A DNA stretch of 64,000 nucleotides, from assembly GCA_016934035.1 (NCBI GenBank), contig JAFGTP010000002.1, positions 35,295 to 99,294 of the forward strand. Reading direction: 5' to 3'. The translations under genes and the position numbers were made by a program. This stretch comes from Fidelibacterota bacterium. Lineage in GTDB: Bacteria > Fidelibacterota > UBA2242 > JAFGTP01. Numbering within the stretch: the stretch's first letter is position 1; each line of letters begins with the position of its first letter. Shown in pieces: positions 45,442 through 55,452 of the stretch. The notes beneath the pieces are model-generated. The model was not told the DNA's origin and searched no databases. It was given only the letters and a program-made list of their open reading frames with translations.

Positions 45442-46077
45442 CTACATTCTTGACTTCTTGTAGAATCGACATTCTTCCTGTAAAAAGCACTTCTCACATT
45501 CCGGTTTCCGCGCTTTGCAGATTGCCCGGCCATGATCGATGATCATATGGCCAAACAAGGTCCATTTTTCCGGTGGGAGCAATTTCATCAGATCCTGTTC
45601 GATTTTGTCCGGATTTTCATTTCTGGTCATACCCAAACGATTGGCGATGCGTTTCACATGAGTATCCACAACAATTCCGGGAATACCAAAGGCATCCCCT
45701 AAAACCACATTGGCGGTTTTTCGGCCAACACCATCCAATTTTACTAAATCATCAAGATTATCAGGCACTTCACCCTGATATTTATCCTGTAGTGATTTCA
45801 TGCTTTTTTTGATGGCTTTGGCTTTGTTGTTATAAAATCCGGTTGGACGAATAATGGCTTTGATCTCTTCCAAATCCGCATCAGCCAGTGCTTTCACCGA
45901 TGGAAAGGTCTCAAACAATATCGGTGTGACTTTGTTGACCTGTTTATCTGTACATTGGGCGGACAACATGGTGGCAACCAGCAATTGCGCCGGATCCTGG
46001 AATTCCAGTGAACATTTGGAATCCGGGTAATTTTTTTTCAGTTTTTCGATGATTTTCTGTACAATTTCTTTTTTCAT
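45442..46077 (-). CDS. nth: endonuclease III
   Basis: 211 residues from ATG 46077 (MKKEIVQKIIEKL), with GGAAAGGGCTGGA upstream; the track start at 46092 is less likely. It is a DNA glycosylase/AP lyase for oxidised pyrimidines. The helix-hairpin-helix LDGVGRKTANVVLGDAFGIPGIVVDTHVKRIANRLG contains the catalytic Lys and Asp; the [4Fe-4S] ligands are in CKARKPECEKCFLQEEC. Confidence 0.96.
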   Translation of the reverse strand: MKKEIVQKIIEKLKKNYPDSKCSLEFQDPAQLLVATMLSAQCTDKQVNKVTPILFETFPSVKALADADLEEIKAIIRPTGFYNNKAKAIKKSMKSLQDKYQGEVPDNLDDLVKLDGVGRKTANVVLGDAFGIPGIVVDTHVKRIANRLGMTRNENPDKIEQDLMKLLPPEKWTLFGHMIIDHGRAICKARKPECEKCFLQEECRFYKKSRM

Positions 46078-46171
46078 TCCAGCCCTTTCCAATGGGACTG
46101 AAAATTTAATAAAAATTAATGGATATTTGAACTTTAATTTTTAAAGTCGAAAACCGAGGTCCCGATAGGGT

Positions 46172-46507
46172 TTATGAGTTGTATTTCATGAAACTAAGGG
46201 GTAAAACCAAAATGGCGCCGAAAATCACCGGAATTGCAGACCAAAGTCCCATTTGCCAGAAAGTGACACCGGCGATGACTGCCAACACTGAGGACCGGAC
46301 GATTGCTCCTATTCTGGGACCGCCTTTTGTTTTGCAACTATAGGCTGAAAAAACAATCAATCCGGCTGCAACTAAACAAATTATAAAATCGACCCAAGGG
46401 GGACATCCCTGGATAGCATCAATGAAACCATGCAAAATTATATAAGTCAGCCAAAGAAAAAATCCTGTTAAGAAAGTTCCTGCCGGAATTTTAAAATTTT
46501 CGTCCAT
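46172..46507 (-). CDS. small membrane protein of unknown function
   Basis: 111 residues with four hydrophobic segments (about 10-30, 36-55, 66-83 and 88-106). No motif is recognised apart from two cysteines (GCPPW and SCKTKGGP). GGGAGATTTTATTA precedes the ATG, so it is probably a real gene. It lies alone between nth and the leucine-rich repeat gene on the same strand. Confidence 0.65.
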   Translation of the reverse strand: MDENFKIPAGTFLTGFFLWLTYIILHGFIDAIQGCPPWVDFIICLVAAGLIVFSAYSCKTKGGPRIGAIVRSSVLAVIAGVTFWQMGLWSAIPVIFGAILVLPLSFMKYNS

Positions 46508-46567
46508 TAATAAAATCTCCCTGTTAAATTCTCATCTTAAAATTATCTTTAAAGTTTCAAAAGTTTA

Positions 46568-47440
46568 TTAAAAAATTACCAATATTTCATTGTTTTTCAG
46601 TTCGTTGATTTGATTTTTGGGAATAGGGTTACCCAGCAAATTCACATACTCCAGGTTATCCAATTCCATCAAAGGAGAAATATCATCTATCTGATTAAAT
46701 GATAAGTCCAAGATCCGCAGATTTACAAGATTTTCCAGTGCGTCAATAAAGCCGATCTGATTGTTGGCAATGTACAATTCTTCTATATTTTCCAGGTTTT
46801 CCAAATTCGTAATATCCGTAATTTGATTGTCATTCAAATGGAATTTGATAACATGTTTACAATATTCCACTCCGGAAAGGTCTTCAATTCCGGAATTTGA
46901 CATTTCAATTTCCTCATATTCTTCCAGGTAATGAGGTGGGAAATTAATATTTCGATTACCATAAATTTTCTTTTTAACAGCATTGTAAAAATCAAAAGTG
47001 TCAGGCTCATTATAGTCAAAACCCAGGTCTTTATCATCTTCAAAATCCTTAAAATGGTCTTCCTCCTGCTCCCAGACATAGTCTTCCTCTAGTTCGATAT
47101 CCTCTGCCTGGGTAAAGCCTGCAATCAGATCATCGAGGTCCTCCAGTTCCAATATATGGAGATAAGCTTTGAGACCTGTATCTTTTCCGCTTTCCAACAA
47201 AAAATTAATTTTTTCTATTATCCTTTTGGATTTATCCGGATGGTAGAGCATGATCAGTTGTGAAAAAATACTATTGATACTGCCATCTTTAATGACGGTA
47301 AAATCTGATACAATTTGAGCAATTTTTTGCAGGGCATTAATATTTTTTCTTTTGTAGAGATGAATCAGTTTTGATGTGATTTCAGTCAGGTTTTTTTCTG
47401 AATAAGCATTGAGTAATTTTTGGTATTTTTCTCGCATCAT
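46568..47440 (-). CDS. leucine-rich repeat protein
   Basis: 290 residues without a signal peptide, so probably cytoplasmic. The N-terminal half is helical, charged and acidic in the middle (about 110-150). From about 180 it carries internalin-type 22-residue leucine-rich repeats (LENIEELYIANNQIGFIDAL, LVNLRILDLSFNQIDDISPL, LDNLEYVNLLGNPIP). Such repeats bind proteins; the partner is unknown. Confidence 0.75.
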   Translation of the reverse strand: MMREKYQKLLNAYSEKNLTEITSKLIHLYKRKNINALQKIAQIVSDFTVIKDGSINSIFSQLIMLYHPDKSKRIIEKINFLLESGKDTGLKAYLHILELEDLDDLIAGFTQAEDIELEEDYVWEQEEDHFKDFEDDKDLGFDYNEPDTFDFYNAVKKKIYGNRNINFPPHYLEEYEEIEMSNSGIEDLSGVEYCKHVIKFHLNDNQITDITNLENLENIEELYIANNQIGFIDALENLVNLRILDLSFNQIDDISPLMELDNLEYVNLLGNPIPKNQINELKNNEILVIF

Positions 47441-47646
47441 TTCACCATTAATTCATTGTATTTATTTAGATTTTTCCGAAATATAATTCCATAAATTCAT
47501 CAAAAAAATATTGAAGCGCATTTTATTTAAGGCTAAATTGATACCGATGATTTTCAAAGGCCCTCTCTTCCCGTACGATCAGTTGCTGATCATGAATGGT
47601 TCAATCTTTAGTGTTCAAAAAAAAATCCAAAACATTTGATATAAAA

Positions 47647-47685
47647 ACTGGTTTCTGAAATTTTTTTCAGAAACCAGTGAAATTG
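47647..47685 (-). terminator. hairpin terminator after the export operon
   Basis: ACTGGTTTCTGAAA…TTTCAGAAACCAGT, a perfect 14-base stem, then TTTTAT on the minus strand, just after the stop of the last permease gene (47702). The 261-base gap to its left holds no gene. Confidence 0.7.
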
Positions 47686-47701
47686 TATCATAAATTGGAT
47701 T

Positions 47702-48928
47702 TTATTCGTATCGCAGGGCCTCGATGGGATCCAGTTTGGCGGCTTTCATGGCCGGATAAACTCCAAAAACCAGGCCTACCGCGACGGAAAAGCCCAATCC
47801 TAAGAATATGGACCAGACTGGAATTGTCGGTGCAAGTTTCAAGGCAACAGCGATCAGTAATCCGATCAACACACCCAGAATAACGCCAATGGCGCCTCCA
47901 AAAAGACAGATGCCCACTGCTTCAATTAAAAATTGCTGAAGAATATGAAATTTTTTAGCACCAACTGCCTTGCGAATGCCGATCTCGCGGGTCCTTTCGG
48001 TCACAGCTACCAGCATGATATTCATAATGCCGATGCCACCAACCAGAAGGGAAATTCCGCAGATGATCACAGCCGCAATAAAAACAAATCCCGTCAGGTT
48101 TTTTAAGGTATCCATAATGGAATCCTGGGTGATCAGTTCAAAATCGGTTTCATCCCCCGGCGCGACTTTGCGAATCGACCGCAGTTTTGCTTCCACTTCA
48201 TCCATGGCCTGAATAATCACTTTTTCATTTTTGGCCCTGATGCCGATGGAAACAGAACGAAAATGGCCGTACATCTTGACAAAGGTCGTGTAAGGAATGA
48301 CAACGCGATTGTCCTGGCTTTCACCAAATACTTCTCCTTTTTCTTCCAAAATTCCGATGACCTGAAAGCGTTTGTTGCCGATTTTGACAAATTCACCGAT
48401 GGGGTAGGTAAAGGGAAATAGCTTTTCCTGTATGTCTTTTCCAAGCACAACAACCTGGCGGCTATGGTGCAGATCATTTTCTGTTATAAACCGGCCCTCA
48501 TCGACAAACCTGGAGTTGACAATGGCCCAGTTTTCATCACCGCCCAGTATTCCGACATTGGGCGTAGTCGATTCGTCCTGGTATTTGATGGGTATTCCCC
48601 AATTCCATACTTCGGGAGAAACTTTTTCGACATACCGGGTAGCTACGGTTTCAAGTCTTTCAAATTCATCAAAGGTGATGTCTCTGCGGTTTCGGTATTT
48701 TTTATCCAGTCGTCCCATTTGCACAGCCGGATTTTTTTGCACCCAGAAAACATTGCCACTGATTTCTGAGAGGGCTTTTTTCATATAAACATCCAGGGCG
48801 GTAATGATGGACATCATGCCAATGACCGCCATGACGCCAATTATGATACCGAGAGCCGTCAAAAAGGACCGCAGTTTATTTGCTTTTACTGTCTGCCAAG
48901 CTAATTTAAAGCCTTCATCAAAATTCAT
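47702..48928 (-). CDS. MacB-type ABC transporter permease
   Basis: 408 residues: one N-terminal membrane helix (about 20-42), a large periplasmic MacB_PCD domain (about 45-275), and three C-terminal helices of the FtsX-like permease fold (about 285-400, [34 protein letters not shown]). MacB-type permeases do not move substrate through the membrane; they use ATP to drive export from the periplasm through a TolC channel. It is a paralogue of the next permease upstream, from which it is separated by 151 bases. Confidence 0.9.
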   Translation of the reverse strand: MNFDEGFKLAWQTVKANKLRSFLTALGIIIGVMAVIGMMSIITALDVYMKKALSEISGNVFWVQKNPAVQMGRLDKKYRNRRDITFDEFERLETVATRYVEKVSPEVWNWGIPIKYQDESTTPNVGILGGDENWAIVNSRFVDEGRFITENDLHHSRQVVVLGKDIQEKLFPFTYPIGEFVKIGNKRFQVIGILEEKGEVFGESQDNRVVIPYTTFVKMYGHFRSVSIGIRAKNEKVIIQAMDEVEAKLRSIRKVAPGDETDFELITQDSIMDTLKNLTGFVFIAAVIICGISLLVGGIGIMNIMLVAVTERTREIGIRKAVGAKKFHILQQFLIEAVGICLFGGAIGVILGVLIGLLIAVALKLAPTIPVWSIFLGLGFSVAVGLVFGVYPAMKAAKLDPIEALRYE

Positions 48929-49079
48929 ATTTTACTCTTTATTTTCACAGGGTAAACTTAATAACTCTCTTTCAGCCTGAAGGCTGTAAAAATCACCGGG
49001 AAAACACTCAATATATTTTGATATTCAAAAGTGTTTTTGACCAAATTTGTGTTTCGTTTTTCAAAATTGCATACCATCA

Positions 49080-50309
49080 TTATTCATAATGTAAACAGTC
49101 AATCGGATTCAGTTTTGCTGCCTGTCTTGCCGGATAAATTCCAAAAAATAATCCGACAAAGGAAGAAAACCCTAAGCCCATAAAAATAGACCACACCGGT
49201 ACTGTCGCCGGGAAAGGTGTCGCCTTGTCAATGGCAAAAGCCATCAGGAAACTCAGGCCAATGGCAATAATACCGCCGACACTGCATATAACTACAGATT
49301 CCACAATAAATTGAAGTGAAATGAGGGCTCTTGTTGCACCGAGAGCTTTGCGTATGCCGATTTCCCTTCTGCGTTCGGTGACGGAAACCAGCATAATATT
49401 CATGATTCCGATACCGCCCACCAGCAGAGAAAGGGCACCAATTCCGATGGCCGCCGTGTAGAGGCCTCCGGTCAATTTTTTATAGGCATCCACAATGACC
49501 GACTGCTGATTGATAGAAAAATCGTCCTTTTCGATGGGCCTCAGTCCCCTGGAAACCCGCATCAGAAACCCGATTTCTTCTTTGGCTTTTTCCAAATCCA
49601 TCGGGTCCTTCACTTTTATGATAATTGTCAGGGAGCGGTGGTAGCCGAAATTTTTAAACAGAGCGCCGATGGGAATATAGACAATATTGTCCTGGCTTTG
49701 TCCAAAAATTTTACCGCGCTTTTTTAATACGCCGATGACATTAAAATGGCTTTCACCGACCCGTATTTTTTTGCCCAGAGGGTCCTCATTTGGAAAGAGG
49801 TGTTCTTTGAGGTCCCAGCCAATGACCACGCTGTTTTTTCTGTGACTGATTTCATTGCCCGTAAAAAAGCGGCCCAGTTCAATATCCAGCGCTTCAACTT
49901 CGGGAGTTTCTTCCGTGGCACTGGATACTCTGATATCTTCCAGCTCGTTATCTTTATATTTAACATTTCTGCCAGTGCCGGTTGAGGGCATAATATAGGA
50001 AGGTGTTTGGACATGCTCTTTCAGAAAATCCACACTGGCCATTTTAATATTCGGTCGATTGCGGTACTCAAACCAGTCATCATGGGCCATCCAGGGGTAT
50101 TTTTGAATATAGAGGGTGCTGCTGCCAATATCTGAAATTTGATTGGCAAAGCCTTCATTCAGGCCGGCGACAATAGAGGCTACGGAAACAACCGTTAAGA
50201 CGCCGATGATAATGCCGCCGGTCGTCAAAATGGAACGCATTCTGTTCTCATTCAGGGCCCGGAAGGCAATAATGAAATTTTCAGTGATTTTTACAAAAAA
50301 GCCTTTCAC
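49080..50309 (-). CDS. MacB-type ABC transporter permease
   Basis: 409 residues with the same layout as its neighbour: helix at about 20-42, periplasmic domain, and the conserved C-terminal block [35 protein letters not shown]. It overlaps the ATPase gene by 4 bases (ATGA). Two different permeases beside a single ATPase suggest a heterodimer, unlike the MacB homodimer of E. coli, in which ATPase and permease are one chain. Confidence 0.9.
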   Translation of the reverse strand: MKGFFVKITENFIIAFRALNENRMRSILTTGGIIIGVLTVVSVASIVAGLNEGFANQISDIGSSTLYIQKYPWMAHDDWFEYRNRPNIKMASVDFLKEHVQTPSYIMPSTGTGRNVKYKDNELEDIRVSSATEETPEVEALDIELGRFFTGNEISHRKNSVVIGWDLKEHLFPNEDPLGKKIRVGESHFNVIGVLKKRGKIFGQSQDNIVYIPIGALFKNFGYHRSLTIIIKVKDPMDLEKAKEEIGFLMRVSRGLRPIEKDDFSINQQSVIVDAYKKLTGGLYTAAIGIGALSLLVGGIGIMNIMLVSVTERRREIGIRKALGATRALISLQFIVESVVICSVGGIIAIGLSFLMAFAIDKATPFPATVPVWSIFMGLGFSSFVGLFFGIYPARQAAKLNPIDCLHYE

Positions 50310-50998
50310 GCGCGACCCGTTTTTTCATCTTTAGCGATTTCTCCGTCCAGAATATGAATGATGCGATGGGCATGGGCAGCAATATCATGTTCATGGGTAA
50401 CCAGAATGATCGTGTTCCCGGCCTGATGCAAATCATCGAATAACTGCATAATTTCGATACCGGTTTTGGAGTCCAGATTTCCGGTGGGTTCATCAGCCAG
50501 AATAATGGAAGGATTATTGACCAGGGCCCTGGCGACAGCAACTCGCTGGCGCTGGCCTCCGGACATTTCGCTCGGTTTGTGGTTCATACGATCGGCCAGT
50601 CCGACTTTTTCCAGGGCTTCCCTGGCCCGGGCCCGGCGTTGTTCTACATGCATACCGCTATAAATCAGCGGCAATTCCACATTATGAAGGGCATTGGCCC
50701 GTGGCAGGAGATTGAAGGTCTGAAAGACAAAGCCAATCAGTTTATTACGAATCGCTGCCAGTTCATCATCGGCCATTTGGTGGACATTGTTATTTTCCAG
50801 CCGGTAAGTGCCAAAGGTGGGGGTATCCAGGCAGCCGATGATATTCATCAGGGTTGATTTGCCGGAACCCGAAGGCCCCATAATGGAAATATATTCATTT
50901 TTATAAATATCCAGATCGACACCCCGCAAAGCTTTGACTTCTACGGAGCCTACCTGGTAGAATTTTTTAATATCTCTCAGTTCAATTAATTTATCCAT
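50306..50998 (-). CDS. ABC transporter ATP-binding protein (MacB/LolD type)
   Basis: The track ORF runs up to 51349, but its first part is the antisense shadow of the neighbouring OMP gene. The protein starts at ATG 50998 ([17 protein letters not shown]), 230 residues. Walker [11 protein letters not shown]-loop FQTFNLL, signature [15 protein letters not shown], Walker [14 protein letters not shown] and H-loop LVTHEHD are intact. It energises the two permeases downstream. Confidence 0.94.
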   Translation of the reverse strand: MDKLIELRDIKKFYQVGSVEVKALRGVDLDIYKNEYISIMGPSGSGKSTLMNIIGCLDTPTFGTYRLENNNVHQMADDELAAIRNKLIGFVFQTFNLLPRANALHNVELPLIYSGMHVEQRRARAREALEKVGLADRMNHKPSEMSGGQRQRVAVARALVNNPSIILADEPTGNLDSKTGIEIMQLFDDLHQAGNTIILVTHEHDIAAHAHRIIHILDGEIAKDEKTGRA

Positions 50999-51011
50999 AA
51001 CTCTCTTTCTC

Positions 51012-51917
51012 TTAGGCTCCGAAATAGAAATTGATGTTATAAAAAATGTTAGAAAGGTCCATTTTGGGAACGCCACTGATTTCTTCTCCGTTGATTTCCC
51101 AGGTGTCTTCATTGGTGATGCCGTAATAATATCCGACTTTGGCGCCAACCCCAAAAACTCTGAAAATGTTATAACGGACACCGACAGCCGGCAGCACAGA
51201 CCAGTATTTGTTTGTAAAGGTTGTTTTGTAGTTATAATAATCTTCTTCATTGTTGTTAGAATTAAAACTGTCCCAGGCATCGGCCCAGTCTTCCTGGCCC
51301 TGTCTTTTGTAAACAATGGTTTTGATATGGCTGCGTCCCACCACACCACTGAGGTAAAATTCAGTTTTGCTGAAGGGATGGAAAACCCGTTCCATCATAA
51401 ACCCGCCAAATCCCATTTTGTATTCAACTTTTTTACGGATGTTGTCGACAGTTTTGGAGGTTATCATATTGCCTTCCGCACCTAATCCGCCGATGCGCCA
51501 GTGGTCACCGATAAATCCGAAACCACCGCCCCCGTAGAAGTACATATCCGCATCAAATTTATCCAGACCCATTAAACCGATCTGGTTGTTGATGTCTTTC
51601 AGGTCAATGGGCATATTGAATATTTCCCAGCCACCGCCGGCAGCACGGAAGTAACCTCGTTTTTTTCTGTTTTTTTTCATAGGTTCGCCGGAATCGTCTT
51701 TCCATTCAATATCTTCATCATCTTCATCAGAAAGAAAATCCCGTATGCTGGGTTCAATTTCTTTCCAGGTGCTCATCCATTTGTCTTCATCAGACTGAAC
51801 TTTGTAATCCTCGGCAGTTTTGGTCGAGTCCTCCTCTGTTCCGGGATCGGATTTTATCTCTGTTTGAGCAAAGACAAAGGATGACAATAAAATCAAGCTG
51901 AATATGAATTTTTTCAT
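51012..51917 (-). CDS. outer-membrane beta-barrel protein within the export operon
   Basis: 301 residues: signal peptide (1-17), an acidic soluble stretch (about 20-75), then glycine- and aromatic-rich strands ([48 protein letters not shown]) and a barrel-type end ([12 protein letters not shown]). No family is recognised. It overlaps the MacA-like gene by 4 bases and precedes the ATPase gene by 13 bases, so it is a true member of the operon and may serve the exported substrate. Confidence 0.72.
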   Translation of the reverse strand: MKKFIFSLILLSSFVFAQTEIKSDPGTEEDSTKTAEDYKVQSDEDKWMSTWKEIEPSIRDFLSDEDDEDIEWKDDSGEPMKKNRKKRGYFRAAGGGWEIFNMPIDLKDINNQIGLMGLDKFDADMYFYGGGGFGFIGDHWRIGGLGAEGNMITSKTVDNIRKKVEYKMGFGGFMMERVFHPFSKTEFYLSGVVGRSHIKTIVYKRQGQEDWADAWDSFNSNNNEEDYYNYKTTFTNKYWSVLPAVGVRYNIFRVFGVGAKVGYYYGITNEDTWEINGEEISGVPKMDLSNIFYNINFYFGA

Positions 51918-53143
51918 TTTTTATCCTTTCCTTTTTTGTCGAAACCCACCTGCACCATTGAACTGTCCTGCAGTTCTTTGCTGATGGCCTTGTAACTTCC
52001 GGTGACGATATAATCTCCTTCGGTTAATCCTTCCAGCACTTCAAAATGAGTGTCGCTGCTGATACCGACTGTGACTTCCTGCTGCACGACCATGAGGTCG
52101 CCTTTGGCAGCTCCTTCAATTTTATTTTCTTCATGTTTATTTTTGACGACAAATACCACCTCTTGATTTTCCTCTTCGGCAGTCTCCGGTTCCGTGGCCT
52201 TTTTATTTTTGCTGCGGACAGTTAGAGACTGAATGGGAATGGTCAGTGCATTTTCGCGATGATCAGTGATAATATCGACCGTGGCAGACATGCCCGGGCG
52301 GAACCGTTTGTCCTGGCCGATGAGCAGGATTTTCACCTCAAAACTGGTGACCTGTTCCTGGGTACCCTGGCCACGGATGGTGGCACTGTGGGCTATTTCT
52401 GAGACATTGCCCTTGAACAGGGTGTCGGGAATAGCGTCGATTTCAATTTCAGCCGTATCTCCGATATGAATGTTGACGATGTCGGTTTCATCAATATTGA
52501 CCAGGACCTCCATTTTGGACATATCCGAAATTTCCAGGATAACATCTTCCTGAAAAGTGGACCCGACAGCCATTTCTCCGATTTCCTTATTGAGCCGGGT
52601 GACAATGCCGTCCATGGTTGCCATGATTTTGGTCTGGTCCAGATCGTCTTTGGCCTGAGTCAGATAAGCTTCAGCCTGTTCGACCTGGCTCTGGGCCATT
52701 TCCGCCGATGCGCGATACCCTTCCAGGTCGGCTTCGGAAGTCAGGTTGTTTTTGAACAACTCTTCTGCCCGTTTCAATTCATTTTTTACTTTTTTAAAGT
52801 TGGCCTTTGCCGACTGCAATGACGAATAGGCCTGGTCATATTGGGCTTCATAACGTTTGCTGTCCAGTTCCACCAGCAGGTCACCAGTTTTGACCCGGTC
52901 GCCCTCCTGGACTGTAATATTGATGATTCTGGCGCTGACTTTGGCGCTTTTTTTCACCTGTACCACCGGCGCCAATGTGCCGGAAGCATTAATTTTCTGA
53001 ATGATTTTTTCTTTCTTGACCTGGCCCATCTCAATATTAACGGCTTTGCCGGACTGCTTTTTCATATTCACAATAACCAGGGCAGCGATGACTAATACCG
53101 CAACAATGAGAAGAATGATCTTAACTGTGTTTTTTTTCTTCAT
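51914..53143 (-). CDS. MacA-type periplasmic adaptor (membrane fusion) protein
   Basis: 409 residues: N-terminal membrane anchor (about 7-27), barrel-sandwich lipoyl-like domain (around VKKSAKVSARIINITVQEGDRVKTGDLLVELD), a long alpha-helical hairpin (about 95-170), a beta-barrel domain and a membrane-proximal domain. It links a MacB-type pump in the inner membrane with TolC. It lies 18 bases after the TolC-like gene and overlaps the OMP gene by 4. Confidence 0.92.
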   Translation of the reverse strand: MKKKNTVKIILLIVAVLVIAALVIVNMKKQSGKAVNIEMGQVKKEKIIQKINASGTLAPVVQVKKSAKVSARIINITVQEGDRVKTGDLLVELDSKRYEAQYDQAYSSLQSAKANFKKVKNELKRAEELFKNNLTSEADLEGYRASAEMAQSQVEQAEAYLTQAKDDLDQTKIMATMDGIVTRLNKEIGEMAVGSTFQEDVILEISDMSKMEVLVNIDETDIVNIHIGDTAEIEIDAIPDTLFKGNVSEIAHSATIRGQGTQEQVTSFEVKILLIGQDKRFRPGMSATVDIITDHRENALTIPIQSLTVRSKNKKATEPETAEEENQEVVFVVKNKHEENKIEGAAKGDLMVVQQEVTVGISSDTHFEVLEGLTEGDYIVTGSYKAISKELQDSSMVQVGFDKKGKDKK

Positions 53144-53161
53144 TTTTTTAATCCTACAATG

Positions 53162-54454
53162 CTACAGTGTTCCCATTGCCAGTTGCAATTGGACTTCTAT
53201 AATTTTCATATCATACTTAATCCTGACCCTATCGGACTCGGCGCTGGTCAGGGCTGACTGCGCATCCAGCACTTCCAGAAAAGTGGCTGAATTCAGTTTA
53301 TACATTTCCTGGGCAAGCCGCAGGTCTTCTTTGGCAGAGTTCAGGTTGATTTCATTAATTTCCAGCATTTCGCTGTAGGTGTTCAGATTTCTGACCAATT
53401 GGTCCAGTGTGGATGTCAGGGTAATTTTTTCTTTGCGAATCTGTTCATCATAGATGTTGTACTGGATCTGTTTGATCTGAACATCTTTTTTTCTCTTAAA
53501 CCCTTCAAAGATACTAAAACCAAGGTCAAAGGAAAGGGAGCGTGACCACCATTGGTCAAATTCAGAATAGATCCGGTCGATTTGGTTGCCTCCCCGGTTG
53601 TAGGAAAAAGAACCGGAAAGAGTGGGCAAATAAGAGGATTTGGCCATTTTGTACTGAATCTCAGCATTTTGTTTTTGTTCTTTCAAAAGTCTGAGGCTCG
53701 TGTTGTTTTCAAAACAATGTTCTATGGCGGCATCCATGGTGACAAATTTTGCCGGCACATAATTATCTTCATAAACCTCAATTTCTCTTGCATCGGCTGC
53801 GATGCCCATGGCTGATTTCAGATTAGTGAGGGCATTGGCCAGGACTTGTTTCTGGTTGATAATATTCAAACGGTCACCACCTTCCCGGACTTTGGCTTTC
53901 AGCACATCTTTCTGGGCGACCTGTCCGAGACGATGCATCTCTTCGGTTTTTTTTAATTGTTCCAGGGAATTGTCGTGGGCTTTTTGATAGACAGTCAATA
54001 GTTCCTGGGCCTTGAGATAACTATAGAATTTTTCAGTCACTTCATAGGTCAGGTATTGCCGGGTCTGGTTTGTGGAAAGTTCGGCTTGCAGTACATTATT
54101 CTTCGCCAGCTGATATCCGCTGTATAAGGCAGAATTGAAAATCGGCTGGCTCAGGCTGAAGCCGGCCCCGTAGGATTCTGAGGTTGATTCCGGTTGCACC
54201 TGCAGTACGCCGCCAACCATGTATTCTCTTTTGGCCTGAGACCCGAAAGTAGCGCCAAAGCCAGCGCCGATGGTGGGCATCAGGTTTCCCCAGGCCTGGG
54301 ACAATTGATTTACAGAAATTTTCTGGTTTTGTCCGGACATCACCATATCAGGATTGTTTTTTCGGGCAATTTCCAGACATTCCTGGAGGGTTAATTTTTC
54401 CTGGGCAAATAAACCAGCTATTAAAAATAAACTGATTATCATACTTTTTCTCAT
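53162..54454 (-). CDS. TolC-family outer-membrane efflux protein
   Basis: 430 residues: signal peptide (1-15), then the internally duplicated helix-strand layout of TolC (LTLQECLEIARKNNPDMVMSGQ at the start of repeat one; about residue 215 begins repeat two). It forms the trimeric channel of a tripartite exporter. It is followed directly by the MacA-like adaptor, OMP, ATPase and two permeases, giving a complete export system. Confidence 0.92.
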   Translation of the reverse strand: MRKSMIISLFLIAGLFAQEKLTLQECLEIARKNNPDMVMSGQNQKISVNQLSQAWGNLMPTIGAGFGATFGSQAKREYMVGGVLQVQPESTSESYGAGFSLSQPIFNSALYSGYQLAKNNVLQAELSTNQTRQYLTYEVTEKFYSYLKAQELLTVYQKAHDNSLEQLKKTEEMHRLGQVAQKDVLKAKVREGGDRLNIINQKQVLANALTNLKSAMGIAADAREIEVYEDNYVPAKFVTMDAAIEHCFENNTSLRLLKEQKQNAEIQYKMAKSSYLPTLSGSFSYNRGGNQIDRIYSEFDQWWSRSLSFDLGFSIFEGFKRKKDVQIKQIQYNIYDEQIRKEKITLTSTLDQLVRNLNTYSEMLEINEINLNSAKEDLRLAQEMYKLNSATFLEVLDAQSALTSAESDRVRIKYDMKIIEVQLQLAMGTL

Positions 54455-54478
54455 ATCGCACTCCTATTTAATAAAACT

Positions 54479-55180
54479 CTAAGCAAAGGGATTCAATCCC
54501 ATTAGCAAGGCAGAAACCGCACCATAGATCAGCCATAATACAATCATAATAATCAAAGGATTAGTCAGACTTTTCCTGGTGAAAACACTGATACCGATGG
54601 CAATAACAACCACCTTCCAAAGGGTGAAAATATCCATTTTTGTCATGAAATTGAACACAAAATCCGATGATTCTTCCATAAAAACCGCCAGGCTGGTGTA
54701 GACCTTCAGTGAACCTTTCTGGACCATCAGGGGTATTTTGATGGCTGAAGCGACAATATCAATGAGTCCGGCATAAAGCCCCAGGGCCCAAAGTTCTCCG
54801 AATTTTCTGTCGCCGCCCAGCATGAAATTGCTGACCATCAGGATAATCAATGCCAAAAGTAAGGTATAGATAATGATTGCCACCGGTGATACCACATAGG
54901 CAATGACAGGATTTCCCCCTTTATCCATTCTTTCCATGATCTGGTCTTTCTGTTCCTGCGGAAGATTTTGAAATCTTTCTGAACTTTCCATCTTCGCCTG
55001 TTGCTCTTTTAAGGCGATTGGGGTCGTATAAGGTATGGACACCCAGGCAACAATGAGGGTCAATAGTAAAGGTATAATAATATCAAGGACACTGACTTTT
55101 TCACTTAATGCTTTAAAAGTCTTACTGGGTTCCCAAAAAACCGAAATGATTTTTGATAACTGAGATACTTGATTTTCCAT
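54479..55180 (-). CDS. YIP1-family membrane protein
   Basis: 233 residues with about five membrane helices and the Yip1 domain pattern (IISVFWEPSKTFKALSEKVSVLDIIIPLLLTLIV near the N-terminus). Bacterial YIP1 proteins have no established role. It lies 24 bases upstream of the TolC-like gene on the same strand and is probably first in the export operon. Confidence 0.78.
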   Translation of the reverse strand: MENQVSQLSKIISVFWEPSKTFKALSEKVSVLDIIIPLLLTLIVAWVSIPYTTPIALKEQQAKMESSERFQNLPQEQKDQIMERMDKGGNPVIAYVVSPVAIIIYTLLLALIILMVSNFMLGGDRKFGELWALGLYAGLIDIVASAIKIPLMVQKGSLKVYTSLAVFMEESSDFVFNFMTKMDIFTLWKVVVIAIGISVFTRKSLTNPLIIMIVLWLIYGAVSALLMGLNPFA

Positions 55181-55452
55181 GCTAATCCTCCCCTAAATTT
55201 TTCAAAACGTTGTTAAGAGTTGTCGATATGAGAAAAAGTTGTCATAGTGGTAATGATTATTTTTTTTAATTTTTTTCTGATTGTCACGACTCATGAGTTA
55301 TATTTTAAACATATATATTAAGAAATGACATCTGAAAAGTGAAACAATTTGTAACAGAAGTCTAAAACAATCAAAAAATCCGGCCGGTTTATCTTTCTCT
55401 TGAAATTTTGCCGTTAAGATGATAACATATGCTATGCTCGAGAGGTGAAAGG
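55181..55452. other. divergent promoter region
   Basis: A 272-base AT-rich gap between the export operon (leftward) and the peroxiredoxin-like gene (rightward). GTTGTC occurs twice near 55220 and 55239 (GAGTTGTCGATATGAGA, AAGTTGTCATAG), a possible imperfect direct repeat for a regulator. No gene is seen. Confidence 0.3.

Noticed and set aside
50999-51349. N-terminal extension of the ABC ATPase ORF
   Set aside because: It reads through the neighbouring outer-membrane protein gene in another frame; the ATPase begins at ATG 50998 with family-typical sequence.
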